Shown here: piece after piece, positions 31,783 through 33,658 of the stretch | Layout: each line of letters opens with the position of its first letter | Numbering within the stretch: position 1 is the stretch's first letter | DNA from: Acidobacteriota bacterium | GTDB taxonomy: Bacteria; Acidobacteriota; Terriglobia; Bryobacterales; Bryobacteraceae | Assembly (NCBI GenBank): GCA_026394015.1 | Contig: JAPKZA010000450.1 | Span: 1 to 33,658 of the forward strand | Direction: 5' to 3' | DNA length: 33,658 bases | The notes under the pieces: generated by a model | What the model saw: the letters and a program-made list of their open reading frames with translations, nothing else | The model's database searches: none | Told to the model about the DNA's origin: nothing | Program-made: the position numbers and the translations under genes

Positions 31783-33658
31783 CTACCAACTGAAACGGGC
31801 ATTCAGTTGGACCACCCGTGCGCCGGCCGTGCCCAACAGCTGACCGAAGAAGGCGTCGTTAAGGCTCGTCCGCAACCCATTCAGATTCGTGTGGTTCAAG
31901 GCATTGAACATGTCCGCCCGAATCTGAATTTTCGCGGTCTCCGTAATCGGCACACTCTTGCCGATCGAGAAGTCCAGGTTCACAGAGCCCGGGGTGCGAA
32001 TCGCTCCGTTGCCACTGTTGCCGGCTCGCTCCGGTGCCCGGGAAACCGCATTGAGCGGTAATAGCGCGAAGGCGGACCGATTCAAATACTGGAGCGTCTC
32101 CCGGTAGTTGTCAAAGTAGACTTGCCCCCCGATATAATCTGGCCGGTTAATTTGCCGCGCGCCCGTCTGAGACAGCGAGACCGGCTCGCCCGTGCGAGCC
32201 TGGAAAATCCCCGACAACTGCCAGCCGCCGAAGATGGACTTGGCCAATCGCCCTTGCTTGTAAATTGCTGGCACTTCGTACACCCACTCGGCATTGAAAT
32301 AGCTCTTGATGTCTCCGGTGTTCGGTCCCCGGTCCGCCCGTGGGAAACGGAAGTCCTGCGTACGCGCATCGCCGTCGCCTTGGTAATAGGCACCGATATC
32401 TCCTCCCGCGGTGGATAATCCTTTGGCCCACGTATAGTTCACGCTTCCGGTTATCCCATGAGAAAAACGCTTCCGCAGCGACGTCTGCCACGATGTGTAA
32501 ATAGACTGCTGCGTGTTGTCCACATAGTAGTTGACGTTGAGCAGCGGATTGGGCCGCAGGCCAGTAAAACGATCAATTTCATTTGCCCAGCGATGCATCA
32601 GGAACTTGATCCCACGCGTTCCAACAAAGGCGGTCTCCAGGGCCAGTGTGTTGGTAATCGCTCGCTGCACCCCAAAGTGGAAATGCATGCTGTAAGGGTT
32701 TTGCAGTTGCGGGTTATAAATCGAAAACACATTGGTCAGGCCGCGGGCCACAGAATCCCGCTCTAGCGCCTGGGCGATATCGTCGGTGTAGGAGCCCCAT
32801 TTAAGGCCAAGCCGAAGGGCGTCGGCGCGGCTAAAGCGGATGCGGAAGGGCGTATTCGGCCCTGGCTGCACCGCAGCCTGCAGCGCCCCGGTAACCTGGC
32901 TGCTGAAGAGAATGCCGAAACCGCCGCGGATGGCGGTCTTGCCGTTGCTTTGCGGGTCGTAGCTGAAGCCGATGCGCGGACCGAGATTGACCCAGCGATC
33001 GGCTTCGACCGGGTTATTTCGATCCCGCACTTTCCCAACCGCAAAGGTAACCTGATCGAGTAAGCCATCTGGATTATAAAGCCCCGATTCCTTGGCCGTC
33101 TCTTTCGGTTTCGGTACGAAGTTGCCAAACGAATCGTACCGTAGGCCGATGTTTATCGTCAGATTTCGGCGAATGCGCCAATCGTCCTGAGCGAACAAAC
33201 CGAAGCTCTTTTGCGTCCCGCGGAACTCACCGTTCCCGAAGACCGGTGCGACTTCGGTCGGGATATTGGCGATCAGATCAGCCCGGCTGGTGAACGCAAT
33301 CACCGGCGCTTCCGGGTTGGTTTTCTGACAACAATCGCTCCGGTAGCTCATCCCAAACTTGATCGAGTGCTTCCCTCGCTGCAGGGCGATCTTTTGATCA
33401 AAATTGATCGTTCGACCTTCCAGCATGTAGTACTCATGATCCGGAGAATTCCAGCCCAGATTGGTAGCGATGCGGAACACCCGGCGGCCAAACGGTAGTA
33501 TCTCGGCCTTACCGCTGGGGTCCTTCTGCTCGAAAAAGAACCGATCATAACGCCCGGTGTCGGCTAGGTTGTAGCCAAAGCGGCTCTCCGAAGTCCAACT
33601 TGCCCCACCCGTCGTGTAAGCCATCGTACCGCGTTCGTTCCAGACAAGGAAGGTTCTA
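31783..33658 (-). CDS. Oar-like TonB-dependent outer-membrane receptor, C-terminal part
   Basis: The frame is open to the right edge (the codons before the ATG at 33624 read RTFLVWNERGT), so the plug and N-terminal carboxypeptidase-regulatory-like domains lie outside the window. About 620 residues are visible. They form alternating beta-strand barrel segments, for example FGLFAQDDWRIRRNLTINIGLRYDSFG, TAIRGGFGILFSS, YSMHFHFGVQRAITN and RADMFNALNHTNLNG. The protein ends in VQLNARFSW, a terminal aromatic residue typical of outer-membrane barrels. Such receptors are numerous in Solibacteres and are thought to import large ligands such as oligosaccharides. Base composition here is nearly balanced, unlike the C-rich plus strand to the left. 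It precedes the sulfatase on the same strand. Confidence 0.9.
   Translation of the reverse strand, partial: RTFLVWNERGTMAYTTGGASWTSESRFGYNLADTGRYDRFFFEQKDPSGKAEILPFGRRVFRIATNLGWNSPDHEYYMLEGRTINFDQKIALQRGKHSIKFGMSYRSDCCQKTNPEAPVIAFTSRADLIANIPTEVAPVFGNGEFRGTQKSFGLFAQDDWRIRRNLTINIGLRYDSFGNFVPKPKETAKESGLYNPDGLLDQVTFAVGKVRDRNNPVEADRWVNLGPRIGFSYDPQSNGKTAIRGGFGILFSSQVTGALQAAVQPGPNTPFRIRFSRADALRLGLKWGSYTDDIAQALERDSVARGLTNVFSIYNPQLQNPYSMHFHFGVQRAITNTLALETAFVGTRGIKFLMHRWANEIDRFTGLRPNPLLNVNYYVDNTQQSIYTSWQTSLRKRFSHGITGSVNYTWAKGLSTAGGDIGAYYQGDGDARTQDFRFPRADRGPNTGDIKSYFNAEWVYEVPAIYKQGRLAKSIFGGWQLSGIFQARTGEPVSLSQTGARQINRPDYIGGQVYFDNYRETLQYLNRSAFALLPLNAVSRAPERAGNSGNGAIRTPGSVNLDFSIGKSVPITETAKIQIRADMFNALNHTNLNGLRTSLNDAFFGQLLGTAGARVVQLNARFSW

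Overview
The window is a compact, GC-rich stretch of a bacterial chromosome. It most likely comes from Acidobacteriota, probably the Solibacteres/Bryobacterales branch. This rests on gene content only: an ADOP-type orphan ABC permease (a family named from Acidobacteria), a Hanks-type kinase with a TPR-like C-terminus, Tat-exported sugar isomerases, a 3-keto-disaccharide hydrolase (DUF1080) protein, a sulfatase and a large carbohydrate-type outer-membrane receptor. No rRNA, tRNA, transposase, integrase, CRISPR array or phage gene was recognised. Genes are packed tightly: the largest gene-free gap is about 100 bases (13417-13516), so no stretch over 300 bases lacks a gene.

Layout. 1-7.4 kb: the 3' part of a hybrid histidine kinase (open at the left edge), a YwaF/TIGR02206 membrane protein facing a small unknown ORF, a Tat-exported mannonate dehydratase-like protein, a Ser/Thr protein kinase, and a sterol desaturase-family hydroxylase. 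7.4-13.4 kb: an ADOP permease with its own sigma70-like promoter, then a minus-strand overlapping operon (Tat sugar isomerase, alginate-lyase-like protein, large helical protein of unknown function). 13.5-20.6 kb: a cysteine-cluster (YkgJ-type) protein followed by the flagellar operon flgB-flgC-fliE-fliF-fliG-fliH-fliI-fliJ, which encodes the rod base, MS ring, switch and export ATPase. 20.6-24.9 kb: pyruvate carboxylase and a cation diffusion facilitator, likely coupled. 24.9-28.1 kb: a small stress-like protein, a GH88-type unsaturated uronyl hydrolase, an unknown helical protein and a DUF1080 protein. 28.1-30.3 kb: a PolX DNA polymerase/PHP protein overlapping a NUDIX ADP-ribose pyrophosphatase-like gene. 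30.3-33.66 kb: a sulfatase and the C-terminal part of an Oar-like TonB-dependent receptor, open at the right edge.

Together, several scattered genes point to growth on uronic-acid-containing or sulfated polysaccharides: receptor, sulfatase, alginate-lyase-like protein, unsaturated uronyl hydrolase, mannonate dehydratase-like protein and DUF1080 protein. The flagellar operon indicates that at least the basal body is encoded.

I did not find a clearly new multi-gene system. The best second-look items are an in-frame loss of the middle of a receiver domain in the hybrid kinase, recurrent -10 boxes placed 7-8 bases before start codons (suggesting leaderless mRNAs), a sigma54-like promoter before flgB, a strong strand-wide C-over-G bias, and the uncharacterised three-gene operon at 10.1-13.4 kb.
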